Shown here one piece after another: positions 1-11,035 of a DNA stretch of 36,447 nucleotides (the stretch's first letter is position 1; every line of letters starts with the position of its first letter). The stretch comes from a virus. Under the pieces are notes generated by a model. It did no database searches, was not told where the DNA came from, and saw only the letters and a program-made list of their open reading frames with translations. The position numbers were made by a program, and so were the translations under genes. The DNA is taken from IMG/VR virus record IMGVR_UViG_3300047157_000035, positions 1 to 36,447 of that record; one strand, 5' to 3'.

Positions 1-121
1 TAATTACAATGTACAAGTAAATAAACCAAAAGCTAAATCTTATGCCAATCAGAGAACTTACAAGAGTAAAGGTGGTACGTACACTAATCCAAATAACAAA
101 TCCTATACTGGAGGTAGATAA
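1..121 (+). CDS. C-terminal part of Gly-rich virion-region protein split by the window ends
   Basis: Open from base 2 to a TAA at 119-121, whose last base is the A of the next ATG (TAATG). The 39 residues are rich in Asn, Lys, Tyr and Gly. This is the end of the gene that starts at 35819: the last two bases of the window (GT) plus base 1 (T) form a Val codon, and the frame continues at base 2. The joined reading is 750 nt, or 249 aa. The neighbours on both sides are internal virion protein genes. Function is not recognised. Confidence 0.85.
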   Translation, partial: NYNVQVNKPKAKSYANQRTYKSKGGTYTNPNNKSYTGGR

Positions 122-1161
122 TGGCTAATCAAGGACTTCCCGGCGGACAAACAACTCCACCAAACATAAACAGCCTAGCCGCTCAAGGCATACAAGGTGC
201 AGGATTAGGTTCTGCGGCAGGAATGGCATACAATCCTAGTCAAGTAGGTGTAGCAGGTACTAGTGCATCAGTAACACCAACTAATGTTGCAGGTACAAAC
301 GTCACAGGTACAAATGTTACAGGTACAAATGTGACTCCACAATCTTTAGCAAATACTAATTTAAGTGCATATACAAACCCTTTTGATAATGCTGTAGTAA
401 AAGCAAATGAGGCAGATATATTACGTGGTGCTAATATGGGTTTAAATACTTTACAAGGTCAAGCACAAGCCGCAGGTAGTTTTGGTGGTAGCAGACATGG
501 TATTGCAATGGGTGAAATAGGTAGAGATACTCTTAGTCAATTAGCACAAGCTTCAGCAGGACTGAGACAAGCAGGTTACCAAAACGCACAAAATGCCGCT
601 TTTCAAGATATAGGCAATAACTTTCAAGGTCAACTTGCTAATCAAGCTAATAATTTACAAGCACAAGGAATGAACCAAGGTAATAACTTACAAGCACAAT
701 TAGCTAACCAAGGAAATGCATTACAAGCAGGACTAGCAAACCAATCTGCAAACATGCAGGGTCAGTTGGCTAACCAACAAGCTGGAATGGGTGATATATC
801 AAATCAAATGCAAGCTAGTTTAGCCAATCAACAAGCAGGACTTGCAGGCGCACAACAGAGACTAGGTGCGGCAAACCAGTTAGGACAAGTTTCTAATCTT
901 GGATTTAACATGGGTCAAACTGTTAACAATAACTTGGCTATGCAAGGCGCACAACAACAAGCAATGCAACAAGCTTTGTTTGATGCGGCACAACGTCAAT
1001 TTAGAGGCTACACAGGACAAGGCGCAAACACTCTTGGATATGTTAATCAAGCACTTGGACAAACGCCTAATGTTGGTACAACAACTAAACAAGAAACTAA
1101 ACAAAATGGAATATTTGATTACTTAACTGCAATGAGTAATAGCTTTACTGGAGGTAACTAA
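121..1161 (+). CDS. Gln/Asn/Ala/Gly-rich virion-associated protein
   Basis: This 346-aa protein is almost devoid of hydrophobic runs. Residues about 50-70 carry a short tandem repeat of the type TNVTG, and residues about 165-250 carry imperfect repeats built on QAQLANQ and NLQA. It lies in the internal virion protein cluster, before the 508-aa and 773-aa proteins and the portal, and is coupled by TAATG overlaps on both sides. A small membrane-interacting or ejected internal protein is possible. The family is not recognised; the role is inferred from position only. Confidence 0.75.
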   Translation: MANQGLPGGQTTPPNINSLAAQGIQGAGLGSAAGMAYNPSQVGVAGTSASVTPTNVAGTNVTGTNVTGTNVTPQSLANTNLSAYTNPFDNAVVKANEADILRGANMGLNTLQGQAQAAGSFGGSRHGIAMGEIGRDTLSQLAQASAGLRQAGYQNAQNAAFQDIGNNFQGQLANQANNLQAQGMNQGNNLQAQLANQGNALQAGLANQSANMQGQLANQQAGMGDISNQMQASLANQQAGLAGAQQRLGAANQLGQVSNLGFNMGQTVNNNLAMQGAQQQAMQQALFDAAQRQFRGYTGQGANTLGYVNQALGQTPNVGTTTKQETKQNGIFDYLTAMSNSFTGGN

Positions 1162-2687
1162 TGTCACTTGGTAATAGAGCTTTAGGCATAATGGGCATGA
1201 TTGGATTAAGCGGTCTTGCTGATAAAGACGAAGAGCAAACTGCACCGCAAGAAGGTGGTAGTGGCATGGGCATGGGTCTTGGCAATGTTATGACTAACAT
1301 GAGTAATTCTTTATTTAAAGGCATGAGTCAAGAACAAGTCTACAGAATGGGGCAAGGGTTTAACACTTTACGTTTTGAGCCTGATGACAGAATGGCGGCT
1401 AATTTTGAGTCTAGACTTGACGCCATGGACAAAGAAAAAAGCGCTACAGCCGCAAGAACAAACGCTGTAAATGCTCTTTTAAACATGAAATCAGACGAAT
1501 ATCCTAATGGAAGAACAGATTTAGCCGCACTTGTTAAGCAAGGAGTAATGCCCGGTGCAGATGCAATAAAAGAAGCAATTAAAAAGACTAAACCAAGCGC
1601 ATTACAAGAAAAATTGGCAATATTTAGTGACCCAGCTAATCCATATAACCTAACTACAGCACAACAAAAACTTGGTATAAATAATACGCTAGGCATAGCT
1701 GTTACAAAAAGTGATTTACAAGATAAACTCGATATTTACAAACAAATGAGTGCTGATGGCACGTTAACACCTGATATGAAAGAGTTATTGGGTATACCAA
1801 AAACAGTACAAACTAAGTTTGACCAAGATTGGGCAAATTTAACTTTATTTGCTGAACAAAATGGTATGAAGCCGGCTGAATTAGCTGAAAAACAACTCGC
1901 TCTTATTACTGGTGTACAACCTAATGATGGCGTAACAGCCAAAATGCGTGAAATGGATTACAGAGCCGAGCGTGCTGGTTTAGTACCGGGAACTGATAAA
2001 TATAAAGACTTTTTCTTAAACTTTGGAAGTGGTGAATCTAACATTGATATTGATATAGATAATTCTGACCCTACTGCGGCTGTAAACGCAGATTATTTGA
2101 AAAAAATGCAAGAAGGATATGTTGAAAAAGATTTAGAACAAATTGCGGCAGTTGAGTTAGCAGTTAAAAATATTCGTAAAGTTGACCAAGTTTTAAATAT
2201 ATTGAACGCTGAAGGCGCACAAGCAAACTTGGGTTATTTGTCTGATTTTCACAGTACCGTTGATAGAGTCATGGCAAGCCTTAAGTTGTCTAAAGAAGCG
2301 GCAAAGAGCGCAACCTATGACCAACGTTTAGAGGCATTATTAGGTAGTGATGTATTTGGAATGATTAACATTCTTGGTATTGGTGCTAGAGGATTAGATA
2401 CACCAGCAGAAAGAGACTTTCTTATTGAAGTTATGACTGGTACAAGAAAACTAACGCCTGACGCTTTAAAAGAAATGACACTTTACAGACGTAAATACTC
2501 TCGTTTAGTTGTTGAGGAATATCATAAGCGTTTAGATAATGGTTATTATGCTGATGCAAATGCGGTACGAAAATTGCCGAGATATGATTGGGTTAAACCA
2601 TTGCCGGCATACGAACCTATGAAGTTAGACGAAATAATAACACCTTCAGACAAAGATATTTTAGACCTTTACATAATAAGGACTTAA
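1161..2687 (+). CDS. Internal virion (ejection-type) protein
   Basis: 508 aa with a Gly/Met-rich N terminus (residues 1-50), then mostly helical, charged sequence. Near residue 405 it has the motif GIGARGLDTPAERDFL followed by a helical segment, a signature I know from internal/ejection proteins of marine podoviruses. The same motif occurs twice in the 30709 gene. The start ATG overlaps the stop of the upstream gene, and the downstream gene begins 2 bases after this stop. By position between internal proteins and portal it is likely packaged in the virion and ejected with DNA; that role is inferred. Confidence 0.7.
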   Translation: MSLGNRALGIMGMIGLSGLADKDEEQTAPQEGGSGMGMGLGNVMTNMSNSLFKGMSQEQVYRMGQGFNTLRFEPDDRMAANFESRLDAMDKEKSATAARTNAVNALLNMKSDEYPNGRTDLAALVKQGVMPGADAIKEAIKKTKPSALQEKLAIFSDPANPYNLTTAQQKLGINNTLGIAVTKSDLQDKLDIYKQMSADGTLTPDMKELLGIPKTVQTKFDQDWANLTLFAEQNGMKPAELAEKQLALITGVQPNDGVTAKMREMDYRAERAGLVPGTDKYKDFFLNFGSGESNIDIDIDNSDPTAAVNADYLKKMQEGYVEKDLEQIAAVELAVKNIRKVDQVLNILNAEGAQANLGYLSDFHSTVDRVMASLKLSKEAAKSATYDQRLEALLGSDVFGMINILGIGARGLDTPAERDFLIEVMTGTRKLTPDALKEMTLYRRKYSRLVVEEYHKRLDNGYYADANAVRKLPRYDWVKPLPAYEPMKLDEIITPSDKDILDLYIIRT

Positions 2688-2689
2688 TA

Positions 2690-5012
2690 ATGGCAACTGC
2701 AACCGCACAACCTACTTTTGAAGAGTTACAACAAGGCATAATCAGGGCGCATAAAGCTGAAGACTTTGCGGCGGCACAACGCATGGCAGAGATACTTCAA
2801 GAATTGTATCCGGAGGGTAAGGTTGAGGTTACACCTCAAAATTTAGTTGATGAAGCACAATTTGCCTCAGAAGAGCTTGGCGATGTTGAAACAGCCGCAG
2901 AACAGATAACTAATACAACAAGACCTGTTAATTATATTGTCGCAACTGGTGAACCGGGTGAAGTAGTAACTGAAAATCCAAACGGTATTAGAAGTTATGT
3001 GAAATCAAGAAGCTAGAATTGTTAGTGAAGACCCCGGCGTTATAGAAGCGGCATTAGCCTATTTTGAAGGGGCAAGTGATTTAAACCCTGTTGAATTACA
3101 CAAACGTCAACAAGCAAAAGATAGTTTAACTACATCAGAAAAAATTCAAGGTATGACTGGCAATGTGTTACAAGGTGTTTTAGGCACAGGTAGTAGATTA
3201 GATGAAACACTTGGCGGTGTTACAGATGGTGTAAATTGGTTATATCAACAAGCTAACAGGTCTTTTCCATATACACAAGGTGTTTTTGAAAGTGGTGATA
3301 CATCACCAAATAATAATTTATTACAAACTGGTGATGAAGCCAAAGCACGTTACAAAGAAGTAGATGCTCGATTTGACACAGCTTATCCGGGCGTATCTAT
3401 GGGTGCTAATTTAACTGGTGCAATTGGTAGTGGTGTAGCACTTGGCACAACAAGACCAGCACAAAAATTGTATTCATGGATTAATGGATTACCAACTTGG
3501 CAAAAAATTGTTGGAACTATAGGCGCTGGAGGTGCAGGAGGTTTGCTTGAAGGTATTCTATACGGTAGTGGTTTAGATGAGTCTGATAATAATAAATCAT
3601 CATATCAAAACGCTAAAGATATGGGTACGTTAGGAATATTTACTGGAGCTGGAGGCGCTGTATTACCAATACCATTTATAGCTGGATGGATAAGAATTAG
3701 ACATGGATTAAAAGATAAATCTGTCGAACAGATTGGCGAAATTATGGATATTAGTCCGGAAGCTAGTAATGTAGTGCGTACTGTGCTTGACGATACTGGC
3801 TCTAGTTTAGAAGATATGACAGATAGAATAGCAAAAGCTGGTAAAGATGGAATGATAGCTGATGCAGATAAAGCTACAGAAGTTATTACAGATGCAGTAG
3901 CAACTGCTGGCGGCGGTTCAGCTTCTACTATTGCTAGAAATGTTGAAGAAAGAACAACTAGCGCGTTTAAAGATTTAAATACGTCTATGGATACAAACAT
4001 AGCAAAATTGCCACCAATGAAAGACGCTCCTGAACTTAAACAAGACGTTGTTGAATTAGCTAAAGCATCAGCAGAAAAATCTAGACCAAAAAGACAAGCC
4101 GCTTATGACAAATCATACAATTTTAATGTAGATTATTTATCTGACGCTGGTACACAAATAACACAGTTGTTAGATGAAATAGACCCAGCAATGATGACAC
4201 AAGTGTTAAGAAACATTAATGGCAGTATCAAAAAAGCTGGTGGTGACACTACACAACTTGCACTTAAAAAGAGTCTTAATATTGAAGGTAAAGAAGTCAT
4301 TGAATTAGCTGAACTACCTACAATGAAACAACTTGATTTTATTAAAAGAGAATTAAGTAGTATTGCTTACGAATCACCGGGTGTTATGAAACCGGGTCAG
4401 TTAATTCCAGTAAGAGGTAAAAATGCAAATGATGCTCTAGACCTACGTTACAGATTATCAGAATTGCTAAAAGGCATGAACCCAGCTTATCGTGAAGCAG
4501 TTAAATTAGGTCAAGATAAAATAACACGAGAAAATGCGCTTGATGTTGGTAGCCGCATGTTAAGAACAGATGTAACGCCACAAGAAGTAGCGCGTTTAAT
4601 GAAAGAAGCTGGTGAAGCTGAAAAAGAGATGGCAAGGTATGGTTTACGTTCTAATCTTGACCAAATGATTTCTAGGATTAAAGGTTCTCCAACAAGACAA
4701 ATGGATTCTAAACAATTAGACGTTTTATTTAGAGAGTTGTCAAGTGATGACAATAGAACAATTCTTAAATCAGTATTAGGAACAAAAGAATACAAAAAAT
4801 TAGTAAAAATGTTAGATAGAGCAGAGACAGCTATTCACTTTAAGGCAGTTGTAGCTGAAAACTCTAAGACTGGCATTAGATTGCAAACTAATCAAACTAT
4901 TAATGAAGCCGCCGCACAACCTGTGCGTGACGCACTAGGGGAGGCTCAACCATTTGTAGCTACTAGAGAAATACTTAAAAAAATAAATCAAAGTAGATTG
5001 AATGACAGATGA
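2690..5012 (+). CDS. Large internal virion protein, one apparent frameshift near 3003
   Basis: Two open stretches (2690-3016 and the frame ending at 5012) join into one 773-aa product if one extra base near 3003 is ignored. The downstream frame is open well upstream of its first ATG and continues the same style of sequence. The N terminus (FEELQQGIIRAHKAEDFAAAQRMA) resembles the helical start of phage ejection/internal proteins. A Gly-rich hydrophobic segment lies around 3420-3700 and long helices follow. The stop overlaps the portal start at 5002. An ejectosome-type function is inferred; the extra base is probably a sequencing error. Confidence 0.7.
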
Positions 5013-7096
5013 TGAGGTTCAAGACATAGTTAAAGACGCTTTGAGTGAAGCAACATCTTTTGTTGAAAGTGAAATTGCTGAAGATCGTATTAAGTCACAA
5101 CGCTATTTTGAAGGTGAAGTAGACATTGGTCAAGAAGATGGAAGATCAAAAATTGTAGCTACAAAAGTTCGTGATACTATAAGAGCAATTAAACCAAGTT
5201 TAATGCGTGTGTTTTTATCTTCTGAACATCCAGTTGAGTTTATACCTACTAGCCAAGAAGATGTTAAAAGCGCAGAACAAGCCACTAAATATTGTAATTA
5301 CAAATTTCAGCTGAACTAAATGGATACACGCTTTTAAATGATGCTATACATGATGCCTTAATTAAAAAAACAGGTGTATTAAAAGTTTGGTGGGAAGATA
5401 ACACAGATGAAGAATTTTTTACTTTACGAATGTTACTGAAGAAGAAATGTTAGCTATTGTTAATGAAGCCTGATGCTACAGTCATTGAACAATCTATGGA
5501 AATGGCTATGGAGATGGGTGAAGATGGCATGGAAATGGAAACACCTGAATATTCATTAAAAGTAAGCTATCAAAAAAGAAAAGGGCAAGTTATGCATAGA
5601 ATCAGTACCACCTGAAGAATTTTTAGTAGATCGTAACGCTAAAATCTGTAGAAGATGCATATGTAGTTGCTCACAGAACAGAAATGCGAGTAAGCGATCT
5701 TGTTACAAATGGGTTATGACTTTGAAGAAGTAAGTAATTTGTCAGGATTGTCATCAGATGACACATATACAGATTCAGAAGCATTTGAGCGTAAAGGTTA
5801 CGAACAAGATGAAGAAGAATTCTACTAGCAGACATAAGCATGAAAAAAGTTGCTGTTACTGAAGCCTACATGAAAATGGATAAAGAAGGTACAGGTGTTG
5901 CTTCAATGTATAGAGTATTAATGGCAGGTGGTGATAACAAATTATTAGAGTGTGAGCCATATGGTGAAGTGCCATTTGCAGTATTTGAAATTGATCCTGA
6001 ACCACACACATTCTTTGGTCGTAGTGTTGCAGACTTAGTAATGAATGATCAAGACTCTTCTACAGCTATGTTAAGAGGAATGTTGGACAACGTAGCATTA
6101 ACAAACACGCCTAGACAGGGTTATGTACAAGGTCAAGTTAATGTAGACGATTTAATGAACAACGAGATAGGTGGTCATTAGTTAGAATGAAATCACCACA
6201 AGCGCTTGTAGATATTGCAACTCCTTTTGTCGCAGGTCAGGTATTAACTGCGATGCAATACATGGACGATGCTACTGAAGCTAAATCAGGTGTAAGCAGA
6301 GCTTCTATGGGTCTTAGACCCTGATGCCTTACAAAATACCTCTGCTACTGCGGCTCGTCTACAAGCACAACAAGGTTCAGCACAAATAGAAAGTTATGGC
6401 TCGAAATATTGCAGAGGGTGGCGTTAAAAGATTATTTAAGCTAATGCTACACCTACTTAGTAGAAAATAGCTGTGAAGAAACTATGATGCGTTTATCAGG
6501 TGAATTTATACCTGTTGATCCACGTTCTTGGAATATAGGTATGGATATGACTGTAAATGTTGGTGTTAGGAACTGGCAGAGAAGAATCAAGAGTAGCAGC
6601 ATTAAATCAAGCTCTTACTATGCAAATGCAAATATGGTCAACTTATGGCGCTCAAAACGGTTTAGTTACAATGACAGGCATTAGAAATACACTTGGTGAT
6701 ATGTTAGGCATTACAAGGTATTAAGAATGTTGATCGTTACTTTAATCCAATGACTCCTGAAACAGAACTATGTTAATGCAACAACAACTGAACAACAAGC
6801 ACAAGCTGAACAATCCAATTAACTGAAGCAGAAGCACTTAGTACAAGCAGAACAATACAAAGCAGATAAGAAAGCTGAAATGGATATGTTGAAACTACAA
6901 ATTGATGCACAGAAAGCTATTGCAGTTGATGATAGAGAGCGTGATAAGATGGACCAAGACCTTATTAATTAAAGCAGCTGAAATATTAGGTGAATATGGT
7001 ACTAAAGTTGATGTTGAAACTATTAAAGGTGCACAACAAGAAGCTAGATACCCACAAGAATCACCAGCACAAGCAGTAACTGGAGGTAGGTTCTAG
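5002..7096 (+). CDS. Portal protein (head-tail connector), multiple frameshifts
   Basis: The dodecameric portal forms the DNA entry/exit vertex of the capsid. The N-terminal 105 residues are intact and contain the portal-type segment ending IKPSLMRVF, with acidic helices before it. After 5319 the frame is broken about every 60-100 bases by single-base indels, but protein-like sequence continues across frames (for example GVLKVWWEDN near 5370, PPEEFLVDRNA near 5615, PEPHTFFGRSVADL near 6000). It ends GGRF and stop at 7094-7096. The span corresponds to about 695 aa. It lies directly before the scaffold and an SU10-type capsid gene. An SU10-type portal is the best guess; frameshifts look like sequence errors. 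Confidence 0.82.
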
Positions 7097-7372
7097 TGGC
7101 AAACAACTTATCAATTGTTGAAAAAATCTGCTAGAATGAAGACATTACAGGCTGATGACACGTTTCAGTTAGCCTTAAAAGAGATTACAGATCAGCAAAT
7201 AGCTGTGTTTGTAAACGCTGATTCGACAACGGATCAGCGAGAGGAGGCACACGATATGATATGTGCGCTTAGAAAGATTGATGATTATTTCGACTCCGTA
7301 CAAACGGATGAAGCAATGTACAATCGCAAACTTAAAAAGGAGAATCAGCACCGTGAGCGAAACGACGACTGA
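7096..7372 (+). CDS. Small protein between portal and scaffold
   Basis: About 91 aa if the GTG at 7096 is used. This GTG overlaps the portal stop (TAGTG) and is preceded by GGAGG. One extra A in the run around 7124-7129 breaks the frame before an intact stretch that starts with MKTLQADDTFQ. The protein is helical and charged with an acidic/basic C terminus, and its end overlaps the scaffold start at 7353. I do not recognise a family; position suggests a head morphogenesis helper. Confidence 0.6.
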
Positions 7373-8363
7373 AACCCCAATAACTGGACATAGATAGTGC
7401 TGTAAGTAGCATTGTTAGCTCCTGAAGAAACAACTGAAGAAACTGTAATAGAAGAATCTCAGGAAACAGAAGAAATATCTGATGAGGCTGAAGTTGCTGA
7501 TGAAGTTGAATTGAAGAAGAAGATAACAGAAGAAGAAGCTGAAGAAATTGAAGCCTCTGATCTGAGGATGACGAAGACCACAATAGAGGATGCCAGTCCA
7601 AGAGCCTTCAAAGATATTACTGTCAAAGTAGATGGACAGGAAAACTGAGGTAACCTTAGAGGACTTAAAGCAAGGCTATAGTGGACAAAAGTACGTCCAA
7701 CAAGGTATGCAAGATGCATCAGCACAAAAGAAAGAAGCTGAACAAGTTTATGCAGCCTTGACTAATGAACGTCAGCAAATAGCTGAGTTATATAACCAAC
7801 TCCAACAAACTGGTAATATGCACAGCTCCACCTGTGAAACCTACAAAAGAATTGTTTGATGCCGACCCTATCGGGTACATGCAAAAAAACATTGAGTATG
7901 AAGAAGCAGAGTGGGCAATATGATGCAGCAAATGGAACAATTGCAACAGGTTGCACAACAAACAAGTGAAGCTCAAGCAACTGCAAAACAAGCGTATTTA
8001 CAAGAACAAATGCAAATATTACAAAAGTGAAATTCCTGATTTTGCAGACTCTAAAAAGCAACTGCACTAAAGGAACGTTTGGTTATTACAGGAACAAATC
8101 ATTATGGTTACACTAATGATGAAATTTCTCAAATAACTGATGCAAGAGCGATTAAAGTCTTACACGATGCTATGAAGTATCAGGATATTATTTCAAAGGC
8201 AAGTCAAAGGCTAAACAAAAACTAAGTCTGCGAAACCCATGTAATAAAGCCGGGTGCTAAGAAAATGGCAACGCCAAATGCTAAAATACGTTCACGCCAA
8301 AAGGCAAAACTTAGGGATTCAGGCTCAATTGATGATGCTCTGAATTTAATTTTAAACTCATAA
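7353..8363 (+). CDS. Capsid scaffold-like protein, frameshifted
   Basis: Starts at GTG 7353, preceded by AAGGAG at suitable distance, and ends at TAA 8361-8363, just before the capsid gene. The reconstructed product is about 335 aa: a very acidic N-terminal third (runs of E, ETEEIS, EEEAEEIE around 7420-7560), a Gln/Ala-rich coiled-coil middle (7700-8030), and a basic C-terminal end. This composition and the place between portal and capsid fit internal scaffolding proteins, which template procapsid assembly. At least five indels break the frame. Family assignment rests on composition and order. Confidence 0.7.
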
Positions 8364-8375
8364 TGGAGAAATATT

Positions 8376-9336
8376 ATGTCGCAACCAGCGAACACATTCG
8401 ACAGTTATGACGTAAAAGGTATTCGTGAGGACTTAGAGAACGTTATTTATGACATCTCTCCTGAAGAAACTCCTTTTTACTCATCGTTGAAAAAAGTAAA
8501 AGCAAGTAACACATACCACGAGTGGCAAACTGATTCATTACGTTCAAGTGCGGCTAACGCTCACATTGAAGGTGACGATACAGCAGGTGAAGCAAGAACT
8601 GCTACTACTCGTTTAGGTAATTACACACAAATCTTTAAAAACGCAGTTATCATTCCTGATACTGATGAAGGTTTGGACAAAGCAGGTAGAGCGGCTGAAA
8701 TGGCTTACCAAGTGCTTAAAATTGCTAAAGAGCAAAAGCTAGACATTGAGAAGGCTTTGTTTGATAACAATAAGTACGAAGTAGGTTCAGCATCTGCGGC
8801 ACGTGAACTAGCAGGATGTGGAGCATACGTGAAATCTAATGTTGCTAACATTGGTGGTTCAGGTGGTGCAAACCCTACTGGCTCAGTACCGGGTAACACA
8901 GCTCGTACAGATGGTACAGCTACTGTGTTTCTCACAAGCAGACTTCGATACTGTTATGCAAGTCTATTTGGGAAGCAGGTGGTAACCCTGATACGGTTTA
9001 CCTAAGTGCGTTCCAAATGAACAAGGCACTAGATTTACAGGTTATAACAACCAACGCTCTCACATTGAAGCGACTAGCAAGACTGTTGTTAAAGCTGTAG
9101 ACATCTACGTGACTCCGTGGGGAACAGTTGAATTTACACCAAGCAGAGAGAACAGAGGTAGAGATGTTTGGATTATGGATTCAGATATGTGGGCATGTGG
9201 TGTTCTTAGACCTACTAAGAATACTGAGTTAGCTAAGACTGGTGACTCAACTAAACGTCAAGTGCTTACAGAGTTAACGTTAATCTCTAAAAATGAAGCG
9301 GCATCAGGACTAGTTGCTGATTGTACAACTTCATAA
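8376..9336 (+). CDS. Major capsid protein, SU10-type (DUF5309-like), frameshifted in the middle
   Basis: Forms the icosahedral shell. The N-terminal 180 residues are intact and carry the typical start (NTFDSYDVKGIREDLENVIYD, then PEETPFYSSLKK, EWQTDSL) and the segment IFKNAVIIPDTDE of SU10-like capsid proteins. The C-terminal part from about 9060 is also intact (VTPWGTVEFTPSRENR, VWIMDSDMW, SKNEAASGLV). Two to four single-base indels between 8925 and 9050 separate them. The reconstructed size is about 319 aa, normal for the family. A strong Shine-Dalgarno (GGAG) precedes 8376 and a stable hairpin follows at 9352-9386. Confidence 0.9.
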
Positions 9337-9347
9337 TCTGAGGTAAA

Positions 9348-9391
9348 CTATAAGTGTGGGGAGTCCTCCTTAATCTCCCCACACTTTATAA
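9348..9391 (+). terminator. Stable hairpin downstream of the capsid gene
   Basis: AAGTGTGGGGAG at 9352-9363 pairs perfectly with CTCCCCACACTT at 9375-9386 (12 bp, 11-nt loop), and flanking TATA sequence can extend it. A short T-rich tail (TTTAT) follows. It sits 15 bases after the capsid stop and before the next start at 9400. It may act as a weak terminator or as an RNA-processing/stabilising element that sets capsid mRNA apart from downstream genes. Confidence 0.65.
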
Positions 9392-9399
9392 AGGAAAAT

Positions 9400-9690
9400 A
9401 TGAAAATAAAAGAACAAGTACGATACAATCGAAAAGACGATAAAATTGAGATTGCACGTACATTTGATGCACAACCTAGCCTAGACAGAGCAGAGGATTT
9501 ACGTAAGGCAAAAGTTGGTATGACTGGAGAAAATCGTTTAGTAGGCTCTATACCTTTACACATTATGGCTCAATGGTGCAAAGATGCAGGTGTACAATGG
9601 AACGATATTGAAGCTCGTAAAGAAGTTGTCAGAAAAAACATATTAAGTGGAGAGTTTGACAAATTTCGAGTATGGCAAGGCACATTTTAG
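9400..9690 (+). CDS. Small protein downstream of capsid, conserved type
   Basis: 96 aa, intact, with Shine-Dalgarno AAGGAAA before the ATG. Charged N-terminal half (YNRKDDKIEIARTFD), then a likely helical domain with GSIPLHIMAQW and WNDIEARKEVVRKN. Proteins of this look commonly follow the capsid gene in marine podoviruses, but I cannot name a function. It could be a small head-completion or tail-interface protein. The next gene starts 9 bases downstream with an AGGAG site. Confidence 0.7.
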   Translation: MKIKEQVRYNRKDDKIEIARTFDAQPSLDRAEDLRKAKVGMTGENRLVGSIPLHIMAQWCKDAGVQWNDIEARKEVVRKNILSGEFDKFRVWQGTF

Positions 9691-9699
9691 GAGAGCTAA

Positions 9700-10594
9700 A
9701 TGGCTGATACAACTACTACAACTTATTCTTTAACTAAGCCTGAAGTTGGTGCTAGTGAAAGTTCTTGGGGTACAAAAATTAATACGAACTTAGATTCGTT
9801 AGATAACCTATTAGATGGAATGGCAGTTAAACTCAATTGACTCAGACCAATATGTGGATGGAAGTATTGACCTTGAACATATATCTAGTGAATCTGTAGA
9901 CGAAGATAATCTTAGTATATATCTAACGCAGGTACTAACGGACAATTTCTTAGTAAACAATCAGGCAACACATGGTGGATTAACTTGGGCAGACAGTATC
10001 ATGAAGGTGAAGATTTTATTCCCGATGGTTCGGTTATGGCTTTCTTTCCAAGCTAGTGCAGCACCAGCAGGGTGGACACAAGTTACATCACAAAATGATA
10101 AGGTACTAAGAGTTGTATCTGGTACTGGTGGTGGTACAGGTGGTGACTTGGGCGGTTAATGACAGCAGGTAACAACTTCATCTCACGGTGGACACGCTCA
10201 CACGTCAGCGGCACATACTCACTCGCATACTTTAGCTGCTGGTGCAGCATAGTCATAACTTATCTAGCCGCCGCACACACATTAACTACTAATCACATAC
10301 ACATACTCACAGTCATAGTAAGTGCTAGTTACAATCAGTTGCTACTGTAATGTTTGTAGACAATTATCATGGTGGTATTGTTCAGCATATAAGAGTTCAG
10401 GCAAGTACAAGCACAGGTAGTACTGGTGGTGGCTGGTTCTCACTCACACATCTGTCAGGTTCAATATCGAGTGGAGGAGATGGAACAATTAGCTCAACAA
10501 CTCCGGGAGATACTGGTTCAGTGCAGGTTCACACACGCATACAATAGCCGCACCACAGTATATTGATATGATTATTTGTAGCAAAGACGCATAA
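9700..10594 (+). CDS. Tail fibre protein with collar-type and His-rich region, frameshifted
   Basis: The start at 9700 is preceded by AGGAG. The N terminus (TYSLTKPEVGASESSWGTKIN, LDSLDNLLDG) is the usual beginning of marine phage tail-fibre proteins. Around 10020-10085 lies a phage collar-like motif, PDGS followed by SSAAPAGW. After it, when indels are ignored, comes a His-rich stretch (HGGHAHTSAAHTHSHTL near 10170-10230 and further HTH motifs to 10320) that in known fibres binds metal along a trimer axis. It ends SKDA and TAA 10592-10594. About six indels break it. A host-recognition adhesin role is inferred from the family. Confidence 0.78.
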
Positions 10595-10603
10595 GGAGAT
10601 AAT

Positions 10604-11027
10604 ATGGCAACATTAACAATAATAAAAGACGATAAATGGGTAACTGTAGATGGTTATGGATGTACATTAGATTCTGTATCATTATCTGCAAATGTTCACG
10701 CTATTCAATGGGATGGTTCAGCAGGATGGATTGAATATAATGATGGTACTGCTAATGAAACAATTAGACAGTATTTCAGCATATTCTACTATTACAGATG
10801 ACCACGCTACTAAAAAAGCAGCAGAAGCCAAAGCTGTTAGCAGAAGCCGAAGCATGCAGAAACAGCTTTAGAAGCTACATATGGGTGGAAAAGACAATAA
10901 TGATGAAACTACTAGTTATGCTTCTGTTGGCGACCAGTTAGACCAGCAATATCAAGATGCAGTAAATGGAACAACTACTTGGAAAGATGGTATAGCAGCA
11001 GTTAAGGCAGCACATCCAAAACCATAA
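10604..11027 (+). CDS. Small tail-fibre-associated protein, frameshifted
   Basis: Good Shine-Dalgarno (AAGGAGATAAT) before ATG 10604. The N-terminal 65 residues are intact (MATLTIIKDDKWVTVDG, HAIQWDGSAGWIEYNDG). A Lys/Ala-rich helical stretch and an end AVKAAHPKP and TAA at 11025-11027 follow after several indels. Similar short proteins usually follow collar-type tail fibre genes in marine phages and may help fibre assembly. That role is an inference from position. Confidence 0.6.
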
Positions 11028-11035
11028 AAATAAAA

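Noticed and set aside
3605-4000. Reverse-strand open frame opposite the 773-aa gene
   Set aside because: Shadow of a well-supported coding frame, with no start signal and no neighbouring leftward genes in this region.
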